Below, piece by piece: positions 17,803 through 25,255 of a stretch of DNA of 64,000 bases. The first letter of the stretch is position 1. Every line of letters begins with the position of its first letter. The notes below the pieces were generated by a model. The model was not told where the DNA came from. It saw nothing but the letters and a program-made list of their open reading frames with translations, and did no database searches. This stretch comes from JBGAJN01 sp044224905. GTDB lineage: Bacteria > Verrucomicrobiota > Verrucomicrobiia > Limisphaerales > JBGAJN01. Made by a program: the position numbers and the translations under genes. The stretch lies in NCBI GenBank assembly GCA_044224905.1, contig JBGAJN010000001.1, forward strand, positions 1 to 64,000, read 5' to 3'.

Positions 17803-19494
17803 GTGACTGAAAAAAACGCCGCACCTAATCCGCAGCCCATTCGCGTGGGGATGATTTCCCTCGGCTGCGCGAAAAATCTGGTCGATGCCGAGATCATGCT
17901 CGGCGCGCTGGCCAAGGGCGGCATGGAAATCACCAACGACGCCGACCTCGCCGACGTGATGATCGTGAACACCTGCTCGTTCATCGACTCCGCGCAGGAA
18001 GAGAGCGTCGATACGATTCTCGAATCCTCCGCTGTGCGCGACGTGAAGCATCGCGGCCAGGGCCTGATTGTCTCCGGTTGCCTTTCGCAACGCTTTCGCG
18101 ATGAGCTGCCGAAACTTTTTCCTGAAGTCGATGCGTTCATGGGCATCGATCAAGTGGCGCAAGTGCCCGACATCGTGAAGCAGGCACTCGTTCATCGCGA
18201 AGCAAAGCTCAAGGAACGCGATGCGAAGTTCAAACCGCGCGGATCGAAGGCCAAAGCCGTCGCGCGCCTCGCCGAGCTGGATAAGAACCGCCCCGCATCG
18301 GATCACGATCACGAGGAATCGCTTCGCGGCTCCGACAAGTTCGGCAAGACGAAGACGACAGTCGTACCGTCCGCGCCCATTGCGCCCGTCTTCGATATCA
18401 CCGCGCGTCCGACTTACATCCCCGACTACGCCACGCCGCGCTTTCGACTCACGCCGCGGCACTTCGCGTACGTGAAGATCGCCGAGGGCTGCAATCACCC
18501 GTGCAGCTTTTGCATTATCCCGCGCATGCGCGGCTCTCACCGCAGCCGCACGCAAGCCGACGTCGTCGCCGAAGCGCGCGACCTGATCGCGCAAGGAGTG
18601 AAGGAGTTGAATCTCATCTCGCAGGACTCGACTTACTACGGCCTTGACCTGCGCGCGAATCACAGCCGCGCGATTTCCTCACCGGAGAAATTCTCCGCCG
18701 CCGCGAAGTCGTTGCCCGCCGATGCAACCACGTTGTGCACGTTGATCCGCGAGTTGAACTCACTCGAAGGTGATTTCTGGATTCGCTTGCTCTACACGCA
18801 TCCCGCCCATTGGACCGATGAGTTGATCAAAACCATCGCCGAGTGTCCGAAGGTCGCGCGCTACGTGGACATGCCGCTGCAGCACATCCACGGGACGATG
18901 CTCGAACGGATGCGCCGCGAAACCTCGCAGCAATACATCGTCGACCTGATTCGCAAAATCCGCGCCGGCGTTCGCGGCATCGCGCTGCGGACCACGTTCA
19001 TCGTGGCCTTCCCCGGCGAGACCGAAGAATACTTTGAAACGCTGCTCGAGTTCATCCGCGATACGAAGTTCGAACGCCTCGGCGTGTTCACCTACTCGCA
19101 GGAAGACGCGACCATCGCCGGCAAAATGCAAGGGCAACTTCCCGACAAGGTAAAAGAGGCGCGCCGCAAGCTCGCGATGGCGGAGCAGCACCACGTCGCC
19201 CGCGAAGTTTCCGAGTCATTCGTCGGCCGGACGATCCGAGTCCTAGTCGAAAGCGAAGCCAGCGGCAAAGAATTGCAACAGGCGAACGTCAGTTCGTGGG
19301 AGCATGGCCTAATCCGCGAACGCGACACCCACACGGCCCAACTCAAAGGGAACTACCTCGTCGCCCGTGGTGAAGCGGATGCGCCGGACATTGATGGTCG
19401 CGTCTATGTGCGAGGTAAACTGCCGCTCGGAGAATTCGCCCAGGTCAAAATCATCGGCCACACGGACTACGACCTGATCGCCGAGCCGATGTAA
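17803..19494 (+). CDS. rimO: Ribosomal protein S12 methylthiotransferase RimO, with insertions
   Basis: A radical-SAM enzyme of 563 residues starting at GTG 17803. The N-terminal MTTase domain carries the three cluster cysteines Cys22 (SLGCAKN), Cys58 (NTCSF) and Cys93 (SGCLSQR). The radical-SAM triad is Cys230, Cys234 and Cys237 (GCNHPCSFCIIPRMRG), and a TRAM domain ends the protein. It methylthiolates Asp88 of ribosomal protein S12. The protein is about 120 residues longer than E. coli RimO, owing to a charged insertion at about 133-200 (REAKLKERDAKFKPRG onward) and another at about 283-310. It begins about 100 bp after the RodZ-like gene. Confidence 0.94.
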   Translation: MTEKNAAPNPQPIRVGMISLGCAKNLVDAEIMLGALAKGGMEITNDADLADVMIVNTCSFIDSAQEESVDTILESSAVRDVKHRGQGLIVSGCLSQRFRDELPKLFPEVDAFMGIDQVAQVPDIVKQALVHREAKLKERDAKFKPRGSKAKAVARLAELDKNRPASDHDHEESLRGSDKFGKTKTTVVPSAPIAPVFDITARPTYIPDYATPRFRLTPRHFAYVKIAEGCNHPCSFCIIPRMRGSHRSRTQADVVAEARDLIAQGVKELNLISQDSTYYGLDLRANHSRAISSPEKFSAAAKSLPADATTLCTLIRELNSLEGDFWIRLLYTHPAHWTDELIKTIAECPKVARYVDMPLQHIHGTMLERMRRETSQQYIVDLIRKIRAGVRGIALRTTFIVAFPGETEEYFETLLEFIRDTKFERLGVFTYSQEDATIAGKMQGQLPDKVKEARRKLAMAEQHHVAREVSESFVGRTIRVLVESEASGKELQQANVSSWEHGLIRERDTHTAQLKGNYLVARGEADAPDIDGRVYVRGKLPLGEFAQVKIIGHTDYDLIAEPM

Positions 19495-19524
19495 TTTTTG
19501 ACGCAAAGACGCTAAGGCGCAAAG
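19495..19524 (+). repeat. Left 30-bp terminal inverted repeat of the GxxExxY unit
   Basis: The core reads ACGCAAAGACGCTAAGGCGC, preceded by TTTTTG and followed by AAAG. It is the exact reverse complement of 19937-19966. A related sequence flanks the island at 32496 and 34684 (about 20 of 25 core bases shared). Confidence 0.95.
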
Positions 19525-19537
19525 GAGGGAACAAGCT

Positions 19538-19918
19538 GTGGATGAAAATGCGATCAGCAAAGTGATCGTCGACGCGGCAATTGAAGTGCACCGCGAACTC
19601 GGCGGTCCGGGATTGCTGGAGAGCGTTTACGAGGAGGCGTTCGTGCACGAGCTGCACCTGCGTGGAATGAAGGTCGACCGGCAGCAACCCGTGCCGATCC
19701 TCTACAAAGGCGTCAAACTAGCCACTCCGCTGCGTTTGGATATTCGTGTGAACGGAATCGTGATCGTCGATCCAAAGTCGGTCGAGCAATGGAACCCAAT
19801 CTTCCAAGCTCAGATGTTGACCTACCTGCGGCTGACGAAGTTGAAACTCGGACTCGTAATCAATTTCGGCGAGCGACACGTCAAAGACGGGATCCATCGA
19901 GTCGTGAATGGTTTGTAA
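19538..19918 (+). CDS. GxxExxY family protein (PDDEXK-like)
   Basis: A 126-residue protein starting at GTG 19538. The eponymous motif is GLLESVY (Gly25, Glu28, Tyr31). A nuclease-like core follows, with RLDIRVNGIVIVDPKSVEQW, where an acidic pair and the PKS Lys resemble the PDDEXK active site. The biochemical function of the family is not established. The gene is alone inside a pair of perfect inverted repeats, so it is probably mobile or selfish rather than part of the rimO-pgsA operon it interrupts. Confidence 0.85.
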   Translation: MDENAISKVIVDAAIEVHRELGGPGLLESVYEEAFVHELHLRGMKVDRQQPVPILYKGVKLATPLRLDIRVNGIVIVDPKSVEQWNPIFQAQMLTYLRLTKLKLGLVINFGERHVKDGIHRVVNGL

Positions 19919-19936
19919 TTCATTTTCTCGTTTCTT

Positions 19937-19966
19937 CTTTGCGCCTTAGCGTCTTTGCGTCAAAAA
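19937..19966 (-). repeat. Right 30-bp terminal inverted repeat of the GxxExxY unit
   Basis: The core reads GCGCCTTAGCGTCTTTGCGT with CTTT before it and CAAAAA after it, the exact reverse complement of 19495-19524. It ends 7 bp before the pgsA start codon, so it probably lies in the pgsA leader. Confidence 0.95.
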
Positions 19967-19973
19967 GGTTCAA

Positions 19974-20612
19974 GTGAACTTGCCCAACCAACTCACCGTA
20001 TCGCGCTTTCTGCTGACGGTGGTGTTTCTCGCGGCCATGTTCTGGCGCTCGCCCTTCAACGACACCGCAGCGCTGATATTGTTCTGCGTCGCCAGCTTCA
20101 CGGATTTCCTCGACGGCAAGATTGCTCGCGACCGGAACCTCATCACCAATTTTGGCAAACTGATGGATCCGCTCGCGGACAAAATCCTCACCTGTTCGGC
20201 GTTCATCGCGCTGGTCGAGCGCCATATGAAGTCTCTCGCGTCCGGCGATCTACCGGCCGTGTTCCAACTGGGCGATTACCCGATCTACGCCAAGGTCGAA
20301 GCCTGGATGGTCGTGGTCATTGTCGCCCGCGAACTGGCGATCACCGGCTTGCGCTTGCTGGCCGCTTCAAAGCAACAGGTGCTCGCCGCCGAACGCTACG
20401 GGAAACACAAAACGATCTCTCAAATCGCCGCGATCATCGCGCTGCTCGTGATGGATGCCTACACCGAATGGTGGCCGTGGTTGCACGACTTCTTTCAGCC
20501 ATGGACGCCATGGTTCGCACTGATCACTCTTTGGCTCACTGTACTGCTGACGGCCAGCTCAGGCCTGTTGTATCTGTGGCGGAATCGGGGGGTCTATCTC
20601 GACGAAATGTGA
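19974..20612 (+). CDS. pgsA: CDP-diacylglycerol-glycerol-3-phosphate 3-phosphatidyltransferase
   Basis: A 212-residue membrane enzyme starting at GTG 19974 (MNLPNQLTVSRFLLTVVFLA). The CDP-alcohol phosphotransferase signature D-x2-DG-x2-AR-x8-G-x3-D-x3-D is complete in DFLDGKIARDRN followed by NFGKLMDPLADK. Several membrane segments follow, with a C-terminal hydrophobic hairpin. It transfers the phosphatidyl group to glycerol-3-phosphate, the committed step of phosphatidylglycerol synthesis. The gene for the next enzyme (pgpA) starts 37 bp downstream. The inverted repeat of the upstream mobile unit now lies in its leader, which may affect expression. Confidence 0.95.
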   Translation: MNLPNQLTVSRFLLTVVFLAAMFWRSPFNDTAALILFCVASFTDFLDGKIARDRNLITNFGKLMDPLADKILTCSAFIALVERHMKSLASGDLPAVFQLGDYPIYAKVEAWMVVVIVARELAITGLRLLAASKQQVLAAERYGKHKTISQIAAIIALLVMDAYTEWWPWLHDFFQPWTPWFALITLWLTVLLTASSGLLYLWRNRGVYLDEM

Positions 20613-20649
20613 TCTCAAGACTCGGTGAGACCGAAGTCCCGTTCAACGT

Positions 20650-21162
20650 TTGAAAGCAAACCTCACTCTCTGGATCGCGCATGGCTTCGGCGTCGGCCGA
20701 ATTCCCGTGGCACCCGGAACCTTCGGCTCCCTAGTCGGCTTTCTTCCCACGGCCTTGTTGCTGATGCCGGAAAACTTCTGGCTGTACCTCGCGGGCGTCG
20801 TTGCGTTTGCGTTGCTCGCCGTGCCAGTTTGCGGCAACGCAGAAATCATTCTCCACCAGAAAGACCCGGGCTCCGTCGTGCTCGATGAAATCGTGGCCAT
20901 TCCGTTGTGCTTCGTCAGTTGGATAGCGATGGTTTATTTCCGCGAGGGTGCGGTTCACTCGCCTGCCTTCTTCCTGATTCGCAACTGGCCGCTGGCGCTC
21001 ACCGCGTTCGGCCTGTTTCGACTTTTCGATATTTGGAAGCCGTGGCCCGTCCGCCAATCGCAAAGCCTGCCAAACGGCTGGGGCGTCGTCGTGGATGACT
21101 TGCTCGCTGCCGGTTACGTGAACGTCTTCATGCTGGGCGTGGCGCTCCTCTTCTCGCGCTAA
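20650..21162 (+). CDS. pgpA: Phosphatidylglycerophosphatase A
   Basis: A 170-residue integral membrane phosphatase with a TTG start at 20650. The family motifs are present: GFGVGRIPVAPGTFGSLVG, VLDEIVAIPLC (acidic DE pair), FRLFDIWKPWPVRQ and a terminal DDLLAAGY. It dephosphorylates phosphatidylglycerol phosphate made by PgsA, giving phosphatidylglycerol. The length is normal. The 37-bp spacing from pgsA on the same strand indicates one transcript, so both steps of the pathway are encoded together. Confidence 0.93.
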   Translation: MKANLTLWIAHGFGVGRIPVAPGTFGSLVGFLPTALLLMPENFWLYLAGVVAFALLAVPVCGNAEIILHQKDPGSVVLDEIVAIPLCFVSWIAMVYFREGAVHSPAFFLIRNWPLALTAFGLFRLFDIWKPWPVRQSQSLPNGWGVVVDDLLAAGYVNVFMLGVALLFSR

Positions 21163-21225
21163 AAGACTCGACAACTTGCGCCGATAATCGGATAGCACTC
21201 GCGACGAAGCTAAATCAGGAACATC

Positions 21226-22284
21226 ATGCGCGCCCCCAAAGTTCACGACATCGAACGCCTCATTGAAATTGATTTCATCCGCGCCACGGAACACGCCGCG
21301 CTCAATGCGTTCAAGTGGCTCGGACGCGGCGACAAAAATGCCGCGGATGCCGCCGCATGCGACGCGATTCGCGGCATGTTCGATCTCGTCGAGATTTGCG
21401 GCGAGGTCGTCATCGGCGAGGGCATCAAGGACGAGGCGCCCGGAATTTTCCTCGGCGAACAACTCGGCAAATGGACGCCCGGCTCACTGAAGTTCGACAT
21501 CGCACTCGATCCTGTGGACGGCACCACGAATTGCGCGAAGGGTCTGCCCAATTCCATTTCCGTTCTCTGCTGCGCTTCACCGGAACCGGGCGTGGAGAAA
21601 GCGTTGAAGAATCTGCCGAGCTTTTACTCGAGCAAGCTCGCGTACGGCCCCGCCGTGAAAGACTACATGGCGGTCAAAGGCATCGAATCCGTGAAGCTCG
21701 AAAACCCCATCGAGGAGAACCTCGCGGTCATTGGTCGCGCCCTCGGGAAACGCGTGCAGGATCTCACCGTGGTCGTATTGGACCGCCCACGCCACGACTC
21801 GCTCGTGAAGAACATCCGCGCGGCGGGCGCGACCTTGCGCATGATCGGCGACGGCGACATCGCTGCCGCCATCGCACCATCGATGCCCGACAGCGGGGTG
21901 GATCTTTACGTGGGGATCGGCGGTTCGCCGGAAGCCGTTGTGGCTGCCGCTGCGATCAAGTGTCTCGGTGGCGACATCCAATGCCGTATGGCACCGCGCG
22001 ACGAGAAGGAACACGCGCAGCTGGTGAAGGACGGTTTTGAAAAAGACCTGCGGGACATTTATTACGCCGACGATCTCGCGCACGGGAAGAACATCATCTT
22101 CGTCGCCACCGGCATCAGCGACAGTTCGTTATTGCCCGGCATCAAGATCACCAATCACCGCGTCATCACCCACAGCGTCCTGATGCGCGCACGGCACAAA
22201 ACAGTGCGCTACATCACGACGCACCATAGCCTCACCGAGAAAACCATCCGCCTCCGCAGCGATCAGCAGGAACACGCACTCTAA
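21226..22284 (+). CDS. glpX: Class II fructose-1,6-bisphosphatase
   Basis: A 352-residue enzyme with ATG at 21226 preceded by AGGA at a usable distance. Characteristic segments are GDKNAADAAACDAIRGMF, VVIGEGIKDEAPGIFLGE, the metal-binding DIALDPVDGTTNCAKG, and GIGGSPEAVVAAAAIKCLGG. It hydrolyses fructose-1,6-bisphosphate to fructose-6-phosphate in gluconeogenesis. The metal-binding residues Glu and Asp in these motifs are intact. It is on the same strand as pgpA, 63 bp downstream, but its role is unrelated. Alternative sedoheptulose-bisphosphatase activity is possible in this family. Confidence 0.95.
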   Translation: MRAPKVHDIERLIEIDFIRATEHAALNAFKWLGRGDKNAADAAACDAIRGMFDLVEICGEVVIGEGIKDEAPGIFLGEQLGKWTPGSLKFDIALDPVDGTTNCAKGLPNSISVLCCASPEPGVEKALKNLPSFYSSKLAYGPAVKDYMAVKGIESVKLENPIEENLAVIGRALGKRVQDLTVVVLDRPRHDSLVKNIRAAGATLRMIGDGDIAAAIAPSMPDSGVDLYVGIGGSPEAVVAAAAIKCLGGDIQCRMAPRDEKEHAQLVKDGFEKDLRDIYYADDLAHGKNIIFVATGISDSSLLPGIKITNHRVITHSVLMRARHKTVRYITTHHSLTEKTIRLRSDQQEHAL

Positions 22285-22328
22285 GACTTGACGGGTTTCG
22301 GAACGCGAACTTACTTTGGTGACGAACC

Positions 22329-23030
22329 ATGTTCCTAGTTGCGAAAGTCCGACGCGCCTTCACCCTCATCGAGTTACTAGTCGTCATCGCGATCATTGCG
22401 ATTCTCGCGAGTCTCTTGCTACCTGCCTTGGCGAAAGCCAAGCAGCGCGCGATCAACGCCGTCTGCATCAACAATACCAAACAGCTCACGTTGAGCGTTC
22501 ACCTCTATTCGAACGATCACGAGGATGAGCTGCCGTGGGCCAATTGGGGTAATCCGGCAAACCGGCCCGGATGGCTTTACGATTATGACGCTTCCCTAAG
22601 CGGTCCTGCTCGCTACGTATTAAATCGCGGGGTTCTCTGGGAATCTTTGGGCAACGAACGCATATACCGCTGTCCGCTGGACAACACCAACACGACTCTG
22701 TTCGCCGCGCGGGCGCAGCAACTTTCCAGCTACGCGATGAATGGCGCCACGGTCGGCTACGCGCGGGCGAAATTCCCGCCCTTCAAACTCGCCGACATGC
22801 GCGGCGACGGAATCATCTTCTACGAACAGGACGAGAACGCACCCCTCTACTTTAACGACGGCGCAAATTATCCCAGCGAAGGCATCAGCCGCCGTCACGC
22901 CATCGGCGCGATCATCGGCAATTACTCCGGTGGGGCACAACTCCTCAACTACACCAATTGGAACACCGACGTAGCCGATCCGGCCAAAAATCCAGCCTGG
23001 TGCGCACCCGACACCAGCAACGGGCGCTAA
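22329..23030 (+). CDS. Type II secretion/type IV pilin-like pseudopilin
   Basis: A 233-residue protein whose N-terminus is a class III signal (RRAFTLIELLVVIAIIAILA) with Glu5 of the mature form conserved; the residue before the cleavage point is Ala rather than the usual Gly. The hydrophobic helix continues into ASLLLPALAKAKQRAINAVC, the standard start of the large pseudopilin family expanded in Verrucomicrobia and Planctomycetes. The C-terminal domain is soluble and variable (YRCPLDNTN, RRHAIGAIIGNYSGG). It is an exported minor pseudopilin of unknown job. TTGACG at 22288-22293 could be a -35 element, but no good -10 follows. Confidence 0.88.
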   Translation: MFLVAKVRRAFTLIELLVVIAIIAILASLLLPALAKAKQRAINAVCINNTKQLTLSVHLYSNDHEDELPWANWGNPANRPGWLYDYDASLSGPARYVLNRGVLWESLGNERIYRCPLDNTNTTLFAARAQQLSSYAMNGATVGYARAKFPPFKLADMRGDGIIFYEQDENAPLYFNDGANYPSEGISRRHAIGAIIGNYSGGAQLLNYTNWNTDVADPAKNPAWCAPDTSNGR

Positions 23031-23046
23031 GCATCATCCTCCGCTC

Positions 23047-23451
23047 ATGAAAACCTGCTACCTGCTGTTCGCAATATCCGGTCTCGCCCTCGCTGCCTGC
23101 AAACAAAAGGAATCCCCATCGACCGACCTCGTGGTCCCGATGGACGCCGCATTCAAGACGATCGACACGCCCTCAGCCGCGCCTGCCAGCCGTTTGCAAT
23201 CCGAGGACTCCAGCGAATCCCTACGTAACGACGTAGCCCAAGTTCAGGCGCAGTTGCGCGCGCAAGACTACCCGGACGCGATCCTTTCGCTGCAAAAAAT
23301 CCAACGCGCAACGAACCTCACCGCCGGTCAAGTTGCCGCGATCAACGAGACTATGGCCAAGGTGCAAACTCGCCTGATCGAACAGGCCGCCAATGGTGAT
23401 CCCCGCGCAAAAAAGGCGATCGAAGATTTCCGGAGGAATCTCCCGCAGTGA
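23047..23451 (+). CDS. Small lipoprotein, hypothetical
   Basis: A 134-residue protein with a lipoprotein signal ending LALAAC (Cys18). After a low-complexity Ser/Pro/Ala spacer, a helical region follows (VAQVQAQLRAQDYPDAILSL, then TAGQVAAINETMAKVQTRLI) that resembles a single TPR-like helical hairpin. The gene starts 17 bp after the pseudopilin stop, so the two are probably co-transcribed. No family assigned. Confidence 0.78.
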   Translation: MKTCYLLFAISGLALAACKQKESPSTDLVVPMDAAFKTIDTPSAAPASRLQSEDSSESLRNDVAQVQAQLRAQDYPDAILSLQKIQRATNLTAGQVAAINETMAKVQTRLIEQAANGDPRAKKAIEDFRRNLPQ

Positions 23452-23555
23452 CCCACGGATGAAGCTCGGCCCAACCCGCGCGCACATCGGTCGCAGGCAA
23501 CAAATTGTTCACTTGCCATTCCCAAATCCCCTCGGCACGTTCGCTTCCAAGTTTT

Positions 23556-23789
23556 ATGGCTGATGTTGCAAATCGCTACCCGGAAAACGTCCCCGGCAAA
23601 TTCTTCGTTGATAACCAATGCATCGACTGCGACCTCTGTCGCGAGACGGCTCCTTCCAACTTCACTCGCAATGACGACGGCGGCTATTCCTTCGTAAAGA
23701 AGCAACCCGAGTCGCCCGAGGAAGAGGCCGCCTGCAAAGAAGCGATGGAAGGCTGCCCCGTCGAAGCCATCGGGAATACCGGCGCGTAG
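23556..23789 (+). CDS. 4Fe-4S ferredoxin
   Basis: A 77-residue cytosolic electron carrier from ATG 23556 (MADVANRYPENVPGKFFVDN). One 4Fe-4S cluster is ligated by Cys22, Cys25 and Cys28 (CIDCDLC) and Cys67 (EGCPVEAI). An extra Cys60 lies near the fourth ligand, as in single-cluster ferredoxins with a disulphide or second-cluster remnant. Size and spacing match the short monocluster type. A rho-independent terminator follows immediately. No partner oxidoreductase is adjacent. Confidence 0.92.
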   Translation: MADVANRYPENVPGKFFVDNQCIDCDLCRETAPSNFTRNDDGGYSFVKKQPESPEEEAACKEAMEGCPVEAIGNTGA

Positions 23790-23809
23790 TCGACACCCTT
23801 TTTTTACCA

Positions 23810-23843
23810 AGCCCGCGAAGGAAACTACGCGGGCTTTTTCTTT
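23810..23843 (+). terminator. Rho-independent terminator after the ferredoxin gene
   Basis: Stem AGCCCGCG/CGCGGGCT (23810-23817 and 23828-23835) with a 10-base loop, then a T-rich tail TTTTCTTTC. The opposite strand lacks a comparable T run, so it acts mainly on the plus strand. Confidence 0.85.
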
Positions 23844-23853
23844 CTCACAGACC

Positions 23854-25119
23854 TCAGCCCTCGGCCAAACGCCGGCGCAACAACTCCAACGCCTGTTGCG
23901 AGGTGACGTACTTGAACGTCTCACGATCGTAGCGATTAATCGGATTCAACACCACGGTCGGCCCGTCGCTCGCAAGCGCGAGGAACACCGTCCCTACGGG
24001 CTTATCCGCGCTACCACTCGTCGGCCCCGCGATGCCCGTGACCGCGAGCGCGAAATCACTTCCGCATTCGCGCCGCACACCTTCGGCCATTTCACGCACC
24101 GTGGCTTCACTCACGGCACCGAATTGCGCGAGTGTTTCGGGCTTCACGCCGAGGAACTTCGTTTTGGCCGCGTTGCTGTAGGTCACAAGTCCCGCGAGCA
24201 ATACTGCCGAGGCGCCGGAGACGTTCGTGATGCGGTTGGCAATGAAACCCCCGGTGCATGATTCAGCGAGCGCGACCGTTTTCTTCTGTTCGGTGAGCAA
24301 GCGGACGACCACGGTTTCGAGCTGATCGTCATTCAAGCCGTAAATGTGTTTGGCGAGATGCTGGCGAATAATCTCGTCGCCTTCCGCGATCGTCTGATCC
24401 GCGCCGCAACCACGCGCAATGATCCGCACATCGACTTCGCCCACACGCGCGCAGTAACCCAGTTCCAGCCCCGCATCGGTCAGGTGTTTCAGCGGGCCGG
24501 CGATCCGTTCTTCCGCGAACGATTCTCCGATGCCGGTGGTTTTGTAGGTCCGACACACGTAATCCGTTTCGAGCGGCAGCTTCTCGCGGATCAGCGGAAA
24601 CGCCTGCTTCGTGAACATCGGTCGCAACTCCCGCGGCGGTCCAGGCAACATCACAAGCAACGTCGGACGCGAAGCTTGCCGGAACTTGCCGGGCGCGATC
24701 TCCAACACAAGACCCGGCGCGGTGCCGTTTTCGTTGTGCAAAACGACGGCGCCCTCGGGCACGCGCGCCTGCACCTTGGTGCTTTCGGGCATGGGCCGTT
24801 TGCGCAGGGCGAAGAAATTCTCCACATGCGCGAGCACGGTCGGATCCACGAGCAATTTAGTGTCGAGCAATTCCGCGATTAGATCGCGCGTGATGTCGTC
24901 CGAGGTCGGACCGAGGCCGCCGGTCGTGATGATGAGATCAGCGCGCCCCAACGCCTCGCGCACCGCGGACAAAATCGCCGGACCCGTATCCGCGATCGCC
25001 ACCTGCCGGTCGACCGTGTAGCCGTGGTCGGCCAGCTGCCGGCAGAGCCATTGCTGATGCGTGTTCAGCACATAGCCAAGCATGAGTTCACTGCCGGTGT
25101 TGATGATTTCAATGTTCAC
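23854..25119 (-). CDS. cinA: CinA family protein (nicotinamide-nucleotide amidase / ADP-ribose pyrophosphatase)
   Basis: A protein of about 421 residues. I place the start at GTG 25119 (NIEIINTGSELMLGYVLNTH), which matches the usual CinA N-terminus; a GTG at 25143 would add eight residues. The N-terminal MoCF-like domain contains TTGGLGPTSDDITRD. The C-terminal PncC domain contains ALAESCTGGFIANRITNVSG and AVTGIAGPTSGSADKPVGTV. Such proteins deamidate NMN in pyridine nucleotide salvage. The gene converges on the ferredoxin terminator and diverges from the HDED-like gene. Confidence 0.93.
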   Translation of the reverse strand: MNIEIINTGSELMLGYVLNTHQQWLCRQLADHGYTVDRQVAIADTGPAILSAVREALGRADLIITTGGLGPTSDDITRDLIAELLDTKLLVDPTVLAHVENFFALRKRPMPESTKVQARVPEGAVVLHNENGTAPGLVLEIAPGKFRQASRPTLLVMLPGPPRELRPMFTKQAFPLIREKLPLETDYVCRTYKTTGIGESFAEERIAGPLKHLTDAGLELGYCARVGEVDVRIIARGCGADQTIAEGDEIIRQHLAKHIYGLNDDQLETVVVRLLTEQKKTVALAESCTGGFIANRITNVSGASAVLLAGLVTYSNAAKTKFLGVKPETLAQFGAVSEATVREMAEGVRRECGSDFALAVTGIAGPTSGSADKPVGTVFLALASDGPTVVLNPINRYDRETFKYVTSQQALELLRRRLAEG

Positions 25120-25255
25120 GACGGCGCAAGATTCGCAGTTCACCGTTCGAAGTCAAAAGTTCAAAGTGAACACCACGCTCGACCGAGCTTCATTTGCAAT
25201 TCCCCTTACAAATTTCTTGACCGGTTCGCCAATTTACCGGAACAAAGCCGACAAC

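Larger units (their letters stand above)
19495..19966. mobile_element. Inverted-repeat-bounded GxxExxY unit inserted between rimO and pgsA
   Basis: A 472-bp unit whose ends are perfect 30-bp inverted repeats enclosing a single gene. It starts directly after the rimO stop codon (19492-19494) and ends 7 bp before the pgsA GTG. No transposase is encoded. No direct target duplication is visible at the edges. It behaves like a small non-autonomous cassette. Confidence 0.6.

Noticed and set aside
22288..22316. Possible promoter TTGACG-N17-TTACTT before the pseudopilin gene
   Set aside because: The -10 half matches poorly, and promoter rules for this phylum are not known well enough to call it.
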